A stretch of 12,981 nucleotides of DNA from an uncultured Saprospiraceae bacterium (lineage in GTDB: Bacteria; Bacteroidota; Bacteroidia; Chitinophagales; Saprospiraceae): positions 1-12,981 of the forward strand of contig CAKZUM010000193.1 in NCBI GenBank assembly GCA_937921525.1. Direction: 5' to 3'. Below are positions 1-12,000 of the stretch, one piece after another. The notes under the pieces are model-generated. The model saw nothing but the letters and a program-made list of their open reading frames with translations. It was not told the origin of the DNA and made no database searches. Each line of letters begins with the position of its first letter. The first letter of the stretch is position 1. A program made the position numbers and the translations under genes.

Positions 1-39
1 AAAAAAAAGGGCAGTAGAAATGACATTTCTACTACCCTT
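1..39 (-). terminator. Rho-independent terminator of the giant gene
   Basis: Read on the minus strand, the arms 25-37 and 9-21 form a 13-bp stem with one G-U wobble and a three-base loop (22-24). Flanking AA/TT (38-39 with 7-8) could extend it to 15 bp. The transcript then runs into a tract of eight U (1-8), which reaches the window edge. The stem starts about 20 bases after the stop codon, the standard arrangement for the terminator of this gene. On the plus strand the stem is followed only by a mixed A/T stretch, so bidirectional function is doubtful. Confidence 0.9.
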
Positions 40-57
40 AAATAATTATTTTAATGA

Positions 58-3000
58 TTATTCCTTTCCGGGAATCTGCTCATAAATGATCTTATTACCT
101 CGGAAGTCTGGATTTTCTTCGTGTAAAATTACATTGAAGAATTGTAAAACATCAATATCATTATTTGGTCCTTGATACTTTAACTCCCCATCCATATTGT
201 TATCCCCTAAACAGTAGTCTTTAATGATAAAGTTATGGTTAGGGAATCCATCTTCTCCTATGTTTTCTGGATGAGTAAAAATATCATAGAACAATTTGTC
301 TTGATCTAATTGCGGTCCTTGGAAAATTACGGTACCATTGGCATTAGAATTTCCACCCCATAAGCAATTAAATTCTCCCACCAATTTCAATGGATAGTTA
401 CTTGTTCTATTCGGATCTTTTAAGCGGTAAATTGGTGTCGCTGGATTTGTAAAATCAACAACATCGTCTTGCGCTGTACCCATTAAGATTGGATCAGCAG
501 TCATGGCGCCTAAGTGGTTTCTGTGTCTTACTGCTACGTAGTAAGAACCAGCCTCTACTGCGAAGTTAACTGGTGAATAACCATCTACATCTACGATGTC
601 TCCATCTCTTTGTAGTAAAGCTGATCTGGTAGCGACTACTTCTGCTGGATCTGTTGCATCATGCAATTCTATGAAAATCCAATCTACAATTGCATCTGGT
701 CCAGTTTTACGTAATACTGCTGGATCAACTGTTTCTTCTCCGCCACCAAACTGAAGGAATGTACCTTCTTGGTTAGCAAAAGGAGATAAAGTGGTATATG
801 GTTCTTTCTCTGGTATTAAAGCATATTCTCTTAACTTATCGTACATCAAGTTATCTGGAGAATCAGGTGCCATAGAACCTTGTAAGAAGGCTTTTGACCT
901 CAATCTTACTCCTACACCTGCGGTAGGTCCACCTGTATAGTTTGGATCTACAAATACGGTTACATCGTCTACACTCGTACAGCCATTGGCATCTGTAACC
1001 GTCACTACATAGGTAGTAGTTACAGAAGGTGTAGCAACTGGTATTGCCGAAGTAGGATCACCTAAGCTTGAAGCTGGGCTCCAGCTATAACTTACACCTG
1101 TAGTTACATTCAATTGAATATTTCCTCCCGGAACAATGGTCTTATCTTCACATGCTACCGCTTGTGTTGCTTGCGTTACATTGACCGTCATACAATCTGT
1201 TCCTTCACATCCGCTAGCATCCGTCACCGTTACACAGTAAGTAGTAGTAGCTGTAGGCGTCACCGTTGGATTAGCGATATTAGCGTTACTTAATCCTGCT
1301 GTTGGACTCCATCTATAAGTGCTACCTCCTTGTGCATTTAGTACTGCCGTACTTCCTGAACAAACCGTCATATCGTCTCCTGCTGATACCGCTATCTCTC
1401 CACCTACTGTGATCGTAATACAATCTGTTAAAGTACAAGTACCATTGCCATTTACGGTCACACAGTAAGTAGTAGTCGTTAACGGTGTAGCGATTGGATT
1501 CGCAATATTCGGATTACTCAATCCTGCTGCTGGACTCCACTGATAACTAGTACCTCCACTTGTCGCTGTTAATTGAACTGGTGCGCTAGAGCAAATTGAA
1601 ATATCCGAGCCTAAATCTAAGAACCCGTCTTCTACAAAGACTGTTACTTGACTTGTACTTGTACATCCATTATCATCTGTTACGGTAACTGTATAAGTTG
1701 TCGTTTGTGTAGGTTTCGCTGTTGGTGCTCCGACAGTAGAATCATCAAGTGTTCCTGCTGGACTCCAATTATAGGCAGCACCCGAAGTTACATTTATTAG
1801 TGTTGATTCACCAAAGCAAATTGTCTTATCTTCACAAGCTATGGCTGGTCGACCTGTGCTAGTATATACTGTGACACAGTCTACACCCGAACAACCATCT
1901 GCACTAGTTACCGTCACACAGTAAGTAGTCGTTTCTGAAGGTGTTGCCATTGGGTTTGCAATATTAGGATTACTTAATCCTGCTGCTGGACTCCATTGGT
2001 AAGAACTTCCGCCACTCGCATTTAATTGGGTATTTCCAGAAGTACAGATTGTTTGATCTTCTCCTGCATTTACCGTAAGATCACCATTTACATAAACGGT
2101 AACATGATCTACTCCTTTACAGCCGTCTGCTGTTGTCACTTCTACTGTATAAGCAGTCGTTACACTTGGCGATGCCGTAGGATTTGCACTATTAGGATTA
2201 CTCAAGCCTGTTGCTGGACTCCATTGGTAAGTACTTCCTCCTGATGCTTGTAAGTTAGTTGAACCACCTGGGCAAATAGTCGCATCGTTTCCAGCGAATG
2301 CATTGGCATTGCCGCTTACGAATACCACTACTTCATCAGAACTAGTACATCCCTGGTCATCTCTTACTGTAATCGTATAAGTCGTTGTTTGTGATGGCGA
2401 TGCGTAAGGCGCTGGTGCTGTTGGATCATCTAAGCCCGTTGCTGGACTCCATAACCAACTAGACCCTCCATTCACTACTAATCTTACTTGACCTCCTTCG
2501 CAGATATATTTATCAGGACAACCTACTGCTGTCAAGTTACAGGCTGGAGTAGCAGTACAATCATCTACATAAACTACTACTTCGTCTGCATCTGTACATC
2601 CGTTTTTATCAGAAACTACAACGGTATAAGTCGTTGTTTGTGATGGCGAAGCATAAGGTGCTGGTGATGTAGGATCATCTAAGCCTGTTGCTGGACTCCA
2701 TAACCAACTAGAACCTCCATTCACTACTAATCTTACTGTACCATCATCACAGATGTATTTATCTGGACAACCTACTGCTGTTACACCGCATGGAGAAGGT
2801 ATTCCTCCATTTGGATCACTGTCCTCTCCGTCAAAACCGCAGGCAGTATCTATCTTAACCGTCACACAATCAACAGAGGTACAACCTTGATTAGTCACCG
2901 TCACACAGTAGTTAGTGGTAACTGTTGGCGTTGCAATTGGCGATGCGATATTCGCATTACTTAACCCAGTTGCTGGACTCCATCTGTAAGATGCCCCTCC

Positions 3001-6000
3001 TGTTGCATTTAATGTAGTAGATTCATTTTCACAAATAGTTACGTCCACTCCCGCATTGGCAATGACTGGATCGTTGACAGCTAAAGTCATACAATCTACA
3101 CCAGTACATCCATTGGCATCTGTTACCGTCACGCAATAAGTAGTCGTACTTGAAACAGTTGCTAAAGGCGATGCGGTATTGCTATTATTCAAGCCTGTTG
3201 ATGGACTCCAAGTATAGCTTACCCCTCCACTTGCAGATAAAGCAGTTGTTTGATTTGCACATACAACTTCATCATTTCCTGCACTAATTGTGATTCCTTC
3301 ATTGACAACTACTGTGATACAATCTACACCTGAACAACCGAAGTTATCCGTAGCCGTCACACAGTAAGTAGTTGTGATTTGTGGAGATGCCATTGGGTTA
3401 GGACTGTTTGCATTATTCAATCCTGCGGCTGGACTCCATGTATATTGGTTTCCTCCAGAAGCACTCAATTGAGCCGTGCTTCCTTTACAAATTCCTTGAT
3501 CTTGACCAGCATTTACTGCTAGGTCGTTATTTATATTCACAGTAACACAATCTGTACCTTGACATCCGTTTCCGTCTGTCACTGTTACACAGTAAGTAGT
3601 GGTAGTTGCTGGGTTAGCAATAGGGTTATAAGTATTTGTGCTACTCAATCCTGCTGCTGGACTCCATTGGTAATTTACCCCACCTGTTGCGCTTAATTGT
3701 GTGTTGCTTCCTTGACAGATACTTACATCTTGACCAGCACTTGGCTGTAATTCTCCTCCTACCGTAACCGTTACACAATCTGTATCAATACAGCCTAGTG
3801 CGTTAATCACAAGCACACAGTATTCCGTTGTTACTGTCGGAGTCGCTATAGGATTAGCCGAGTTAGGATTACTTAATCCTGCTACTGGTGACCAACTAAA
3901 TGTATTGCCACCTGTTGCTGATAATTGCGTAGAACTACCGCTACATATTGCCACATCGCTGCCTGCATTTGCATTTGGATTAGGCTCTACATTTAGAACA
4001 GAACAACTCACCGTTTCGCATCCATTAGGCTCTGTCGCCGTTACACAGTAAGTAGAAGAAACTATTGGCGTAGCCACTGGATTGGCACAATCTGTACAAC
4101 TTAATGTTCCCGATGGTCCATCCCACTTGTAAGCAGAATTAGAGTCAACACCGACTGATGCTAATTGCTGAGAAGCTCCTTCGCAAATAGTATTACTTGC
4201 TGGTGTCGTTAATACCTGTGAACAAGAATTAAAGAATATCCCTACAGAACTTTCATCATCTTCAAAGTCAATTTCTAGTTCACTATATCCATCATTTTCA
4301 AACTCAGAATCTATATCCTTAACAATGATACCAGAATCATTTGTCATGTTAGAAATTTCTGCCACGTTTCTTAAAGAACCGCTTGTTGCAGTTGGTAAAA
4401 TCTCTAATAAGATAGTCAGTCTGTTCTCCTGACCAGGTGCCAATGGTCCAGCAATCGTATGAGACGCTGATCCATTTGCATTCAAACTCCAGCTATTATT
4501 ATCTTGTGTACTTAACATCATTCCGTCTGGAATGTGGTCTAACACTTCGATATTGTGAGCTGGAAAGTCTCCCTCATTCGTTACAATAATTACGTATTCG
4601 ATAATATCACCAATCGAAACTGTATCTAATTGATTAGCTGATAATTGTTTATCTAAAGCTAAATCAAATTTACCTACCTCGATCACTTGTAAATCATGGT
4701 CATCTTCCCCTTGGTTGTTATTGTTTGGTGTACTATCTACATCATTCATTCCATTTCCGTTATCACTAATTTCTGCGAAGTTAGTAATAGACGTACCATC
4801 AAAAGAAGCATCAATTAATAAATCAATATCAACAGTCGTACTACTTTGTGCTGCAAGGAATGGAACAGTATAAGTTCCATCTGCATTCCAATCAGTATCT
4901 GATAGAGTCATACCCTGTGGGATATAATCTTTGATAGTGATGGCAGTTGCATCTATTGTACCTTGATTATAAACCGTGATCGTGTACGTAACGACATCGC
5001 CTGCTTGAACTAAAGTATCTTGGTTGGTCGCTAACGCTTTAGCTATAGCTAAATCAAATACTTGATCGATACTCACACTTGCGAAATCAAAATCATCCTC
5101 GAAGGAATCATCATCTTGCAGACTACCTGTTTGTGTATCTACCACAACATTGTCGTTATCCACTTCTGCATCGTCTAGCTTGTTGTTCCCAGGTGTACTG
5201 TCTACATCTGTACCTATTGCTGGTGCACCTGTTGGGTCCGTATCACTATTAGTAGTTGCTACTGTAATTTCTGCATTGTTTACTAAATTCGTTCCTTGAT
5301 AAGTCGGATCAATTTGTAGTGTAACACTTAAGTCCTTAGAATCACCTGCTGCTAAGAAATCAATTGTCGCCTCTAGATTACCAAAATTATCATAAGCGAA
5401 AGTGTTATTATCTGCTTGATTGAATACCAATCCTACAGGTAGGTAATCTTCTACTATCACATTCCTAGCATCTAATGTTCCTTGGTTATAGACGGTAATA
5501 ATATAGCTCACATTATCGCCTGCACTATATGGTGCTGGTGTCAATGAAGTATTGATTACCTTTATTAAAGCTAAATCAAATACTTGATCTACTTGTATTT
5601 GTGATAGATCGTGGTCGTCTTCATCTCCTCCTGAATTATCAATCGTATTATCGCCTGATACCACATCTGTATTCTGTGCATCCGCTTGACTGTCAATGTC
5701 GTCTGCATTTACACCACTTCCTTCTACATCGGTTGCAAAACCAATTTCTGCAACATTTATGATACTACTTCCTTGGAAGTCTTGACCAATTTGGAATGTC
5801 ACATCAACTGTTTCACTCTGACCTGCTGCAATGTAAGAAAGTGGGCTTAACAACTGTGCCGTTCCATTATTTGTTACATCTACCCAGTTACCATCCGTTA
5901 AGATTAAGCCTGCTGGAATGTATTCATTAATTTGAATATCGTAGGCATCTAATGTTCCTTGGTTGAACACTTCAATAGTGAAGGTTACAGCCGAACCTGG

Positions 6001-9000
6001 TGTAAATGGCCCTGGTGTTTCAGATACATCCAATACCTTCGTCAATGCTAAGTCAAATACTTGTCCTACAGAAATCTCTGCTGGGTCAAAGTCATCATTA
6101 TCAGTTGGATTATCAAAACCTCCGTTACTATCATCTGATACATCATTATCAGAACCCATTTCACTAGCTGTATTCGAGTTGTCACCTGGTGTGCTATCCT
6201 CATCCGCAATACCTAGATCATTGCTTGCTTCTGTTATTTCTGCATTATTAATAATGCTTGTTCCTTGGAAGTTCGCATTAATCGTTAACTGAATTTGAAC
6301 ACTAGTCGTTGCTCCAGCTACAATTGAAGTAATTGCAGTAGTTGGATTCGGACCAGCTCCCCAGCCGTTATTTGCGTTGAATGCTAAGCTCGCATCGTAA
6401 GTCATATCCGCTGGTACATAGTCCGTAACGCTAACGTTGTTCGCATCTAGTGTTCCTTGATTATGAACCGTGATCGTGTACACTACATCATCCCCTGCAC
6501 TAATCTGACCGTCATTATCGTTATCAATATAGCTATCGTATACTTTCGTTAATGCCATATCAAATACTTGCTCTACGCTAATGGTATGCGGATCATAATC
6601 ATCACCACCATTCGTATCTGCTGTATCGTCATTGTTAGAATCAGGTGCATTACCACCATCATCATTTGGTGTACTATCTGCATCTGGTGTATTCACTCCG
6701 CTACCATCTGTATCTGTCGCAAATGCGATCTCTGCATTATTTGTGATACTGCCACCTTGGAAATTCGGATCTACTATGAAACTAACTGGTATCACTAAAT
6801 CATCACCAGCTGCAATGAATGGAATCTCATTTAATAAGGTAGCGATACCACCTGTTTGTATCCAATCATTATCTGCTAATGTAAGCCCTGTTGGCACATA
6901 GTCATTCACTTCAACATCATAGGCATCTAGTGTACCTTGGTTGTAAACCGTGATATTATACGTTACTATACTACCTGCAACAATTGGTGTTGTGCTACTA
7001 CTATTGAAAGACTTCGTTAGTGCTAAGTCAAATACTTGCTCTACTGAAATAGCGGCAGGATCATGATCGTCTTCATCACCTCCAGCATTATCAACGGTAT
7101 TATCATCTCCTTGAATATCATCATTCACACCATCCGCATTACTATCTACATCTGTCGTATTTATACCACTACCGTCTGTGTCTGTAGCGAAGCTAATTTC
7201 TGCTTCGTTTACAATATCCGTCCCTTGGAAATCAGCAGCTATCTGGAAGGTTACATTTACTGTTTCACTTCCTTCGCTTACTAATACATCTGGAATTGGT
7301 GTAACTAAATCAGCTACGCCGTCTTGGTCGTTATCTTCCCAGTTGCTATCTGCTAAGATCAAGCCTGCTGGAATATATTCGCTCAATTGAACATCGTAAG
7401 CATTAACAGAACCTTGGTTAATCACTTCTATCGTGTAGGTTACTAAATCTCCCGGTCCGTATGGGCCTGGCGTAGCACTCGTGTTAACTGATTTAATTAA
7501 AGCAAGGTCAAATATTTGTCCTACTTCAATTTCTGCTGGATCGAAATCATCATTATCGTTTGGATTATCTGATCCACCATTACTGTCATCTGCTATATCG
7601 TTATCAGAACCCGTTTCACTTGGCGTATTTGAATTATCCCCTTCAATACTATCTTCGTCTTCTAAACCAAATTCATTTTCAGAAGCAACTATTTCTGCAT
7701 CGTTCACAATGCTAGTTCCTAAATAAGCTGGATCAATTTGTAATTCGATCTGTGCTGTTGCAGAAGATCCTGCAGGAACACTTGCAATAGTTGTTGTAGG
7801 AATTGTTGCTAAATTCCAACCATTAGCGACATTCAATGGTAAACTAGGATCAAAGATTAAAACCGATGGAATGTAATCTGCTACTGCCACATTGCTTGCA
7901 TCTACTGTTCCTTGATTGTAAATCGTAACATTGTAAATTACATTATCACCCGGGCTAATCATGCCGTCATTATCAATATCAATGTAGCTGTCATATTGCT
8001 TATTCAATGCTAAGTCAAATACTTGATTTATATTGATTAATTCCGAATCGAAATCATCACTATCAACTCCACTTTGATCGTTTGGAGTACTATCTATATC
8101 AGTCGCATTGGTTGCACTTCCATCTTCATCTGTTGCGAATGCAATTTCTGCATCATTTTCAATACTAAGCCCTTGGAAGTCCGAATCTACCGTAAATGTA
8201 ACTGGTACGATTATATCATCCCCTGCTGCGATGAATGGAATTTCATTGTTCAATATTGCCACTCCATTAGATACAGTCCAATCATTATCTGCTAATGATA
8301 ATCCTGTTGGAATGTAATCATTAAGCACTACATCATAGGCATCTAAAGTTCCTTGATTAGTTACTGTAATATTGAAAGTTACAACACTACCTGGGATAAT
8401 CGGATCCGTACTACTACTACCTAGTGTTTTAGTTAATGCTAAATCAAATGTTTGTATTACCTCTAATTGAGCAAGATCGTGATCATCTTCATCTCCACTT
8501 TCATTATTGGTAACATCATTCCCACCGAATACATCATTTGTTGGATTTGTATCTGGGTTACTATCTATATCATCTGGCGTTCCGTTTGATGGATTCGTAT
8601 CATCATCTGCAGAAGAAATTTCTGCAAAATTGATGATCGGTTCTACGCTACTGTAGTTTGGATCAATTTGGAAAGTAATGTTTACTACTTCTGAACCGCC
8701 CGCAGGAATCGTTGCTATTTGATTAATCAATGTAGCTGTTCCTAAGAAACTAGACCAATTTGCATCTGATAAGATTAAACCTGTTGGGATATAATCACTC
8801 ACTTGTATATTGTAAGCATCCAATGTTCCTTGGTTGAATACTTCTATCGCATATGTCACCATATCTCCCGGCTCAAATGGCCCAGGTGTTACATTCGTAT
8901 CAATTGCTTTCGTTAATGCAAGATCAAAGACCTGTCCTACTGTAATTTCCGCAGGATCAAAATCATCGTGATCGTTTGGATTGTCCGTACCACCTGTAGA

Positions 9001-12000
9001 TTCATCTGCAATATCATTGTCAGAATTAGTCTCACTTGGTGTAGTAGCGTTATCATTAGGCGTACTATCATGATCCGCTCTTCCTAAAAGGTTAATAGCT
9101 CTAACAATCTCTGCATTATTAATAATACCAGAGCCTTGGAAATTTGGATCAATCATTAATGCTACTTGTACCGTTTTACTAGTACCTGCTGGTATAGTTC
9201 CTAGGTAGTTAGTACCATCTGTATTCCAACCATTAGAAATATTTAATGGAGTTGTAGCTGTAAATATTAATTCCTCAGGAACATAGTCTTCTATTAAGAC
9301 ACTATCTGCATCTAATGTTCCTTGGTTATATACTGTCACATTGTATATAATATCATCTCCAGCACTGATCTCTCCATTACCATCATTATCTATATAGTTA
9401 TCAAAAGTTTTATTCAATGCTAAGTCAAATATTTGTTCTATTTCAATAGTAGCTGGATCATAATCGTCCTCTCCATTTCCATCGGCTACATTATCATCAC
9501 TAGCAGCAGGTGTCGTACCATCTTCATCATTCGGTGTACTATCTTCATCAATGGCCATTGGCCCACCATCAGATGCTGATGCAAAGGCAATTTCCGCATT
9601 GTTTGTTAAGGAAGCCCCTTGGAAATCTGGAGCTACTGTGAAAGTAATAGGAATCACTACATTATCACCAGCAGCTAAAAATGGTACTTCATTATTCAAG
9701 GTAGCAACACTACCTGTAGTGTTCCAGTCTGTGTCAGCTAAAACTAAACCTGCTGGTACATAGTCATTTACATTAATATCATAAGCATCTGTTGATCCTT
9801 GGTTGAAAACCGTGATGTTGAAAGTTACGGTTCCACCTGGTACAATTGGAGTAACAGTATTAGTATTCAATGACTTCATTAATGCTAAGTCAAATACTTG
9901 TTCTACTGGTATCGTTGCTAGATCAGAATCATCTTCATCGCCACCGCTATTATCAACCGTATCATCCGTTCCTTGTGGATCATCATTTACACCATCAGGA
10001 TTACTATCAACATCTGGCGTATTGATACCGCTATCGTCTTGAGCTGTAGCAAAACTAATTTCTGCAACATTCTCCAAACTAGTACCTTGGAAATCTGCGT
10101 CAATGACAAATGTTATAGACACCATTTCACTGCCTTCGCTTACTAGAATATCTGCTATTGGTGTAAGCAATTCTGCTACCCCATCATTATTATTATCTTC
10201 CCAAGCAGCATCCGCTAATGTCAATCCTGTAGGGATATAATCGCTTACTTCTACATCATAAGCGTCAATTGTTCCTTGGTTAAATACTTCAATTGAGAAG
10301 GTAATACTATCCCCTGGTGCATAAGGCCCTGGGGTAGCGGTAGCGTCAATGGATTTGATTAAAGCTAAATCAAATGATTGAGTTACTACTACTTCTGCTG
10401 GATCGTAGTCATCATTATCATCAGGATTATCTGTACCACCTGTGCTATTGTCTGCTACCTCATTGTCTGAGTCAGTTTCGCTAGGTGTGCCACTATTATC
10501 ACTTGGTGTACTGTCTTCATCTGCCAAACCAAATTCATTGGTCGCTGCTGTTATTTCTGCATTATTAATAATACTTGTTCCTTGGAATGCTGGATCAATA
10601 ATCATAGCTATCTGTACCATTGTGTTAGCACCAGATGCTAAATTCTCAATGATAGTAGTAGGTGTTGTGTCCCAACCGTTTGCTACATTAATAGCAGCCG
10701 TTGCTGGATAGATTAAATTGGCAGGTACATAATCCGTAACAGCAATACTATCTGCTGCTATTGATCCTTGATTGTAAACAGTAATAGTAAATACTACTGT
10801 ATCACCTGCCGTCACTTGACCATCGCCATCTGCATCTAAGAAAGTATCAAATGTCTTAGTTAATGCTAAGTCAAATATTTGTTCAACTTCAATAGTTGCT
10901 GGATCATAGTCATCGCCACCATTGGTATCTGTTGTATCATCGTTGATTCCATCAGCAGTTGTACCGTCTTGGTCATTAGGTGTACTATCTTCGTCTGTTG
11001 CTTGTGGCCCGCCATCTGTGGCAGCCGCAAATGCAATTTCTGAATTATTCGTTAATTCATTTCCTTGATAGTTTGGATCTACTGTGAATGTAATCGTTAC
11101 CACTTCTTCATCTCCTACCGCTATCATTGGAATCTCATTCAATAGACTAGCTACGTTTCCAGTTTGTGTCCAAGCATTATCCGCTAAGATTAATCCTGCT
11201 GGGATGTAATCATTTACTTCCACATCGTAGGCATCTACCGTTCCTTGATTGAATACCGTAATATCAAAGGTCACAGTACCTCCCAATGCAATTGGAGAAG
11301 GTGTAGTAGTACTTACTGCTTTGACTAATGCTAAGTCAAAAATTTGTTCTACTGTAATTTGAGCTGGATCATGATCGTCTTCATCTCCACCTGTATTATC
11401 CGTTACATTATCGTCTCCTTGAAGATCGTCATTCACACCATCTGCTTCACTATCAATGTCTGGTGTATTAATACCGCTATCGTCATTCGCAGTAGCAAAA
11501 CTAATTTCTGCCTCATTCAATAACATTGTATCTTGGAAAGTCGGAGAAATAGTAAAAGTAATATCTACGGACTCACTGCCTTCTGCTACTGTTACATCTG
11601 GAATAGGTGTCACTAAGTTGGCAATACCATCACCATCTGTATCTTCCCACATCGCATCTGCTAAGATCAAACCAGTTGGTATATAATCACTTAATTGTAT
11701 ATCATAAGCATCTAAAGTTCCTTGGTTGAATACCGTTACGGTAAACGTTACTTGATCGCCCGGTGCAAATGGCCCTGGTGTTGCTGTAGTGTTCAAGGAT
11801 TTAGTTAATGCCAAATCAAATGACTGTCCGATCATAATCTCTGCAGGATCGTAATCATCATTATCAGAAGTATTATCCATACCACCAGTACTATCATCTG
11901 CTAACTCATTGTCTGTTCCTGTCTCACTAGGCGTATTCTCATTATCCCCCGGTGTACTATCTTCATCTGTTAGGCCTAAAGCATTATCCGCAGCCGTGAT

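Noticed and set aside
61..363. A classical type IX secretion C-terminal domain at the protein end
   Set aside because: I looked for the typical closing pattern of strands with conserved Gly and a terminal Lys-rich strand and did not find it; the end is instead two dockerin-like halves.
943..4224. The 228-bp periodic array as a CRISPR or non-coding satellite
   Set aside because: The period is a multiple of three, the frame is open throughout, conservation is at protein level with many synonymous changes, and unit size is far from CRISPR repeats.
4225..4668. A gene boundary between the DUF11 half and the Ig-like half
   Set aside because: The reading frame continues without a stop, and there is no intergenic gap, start site with ribosome binding site, or terminator at the junction.
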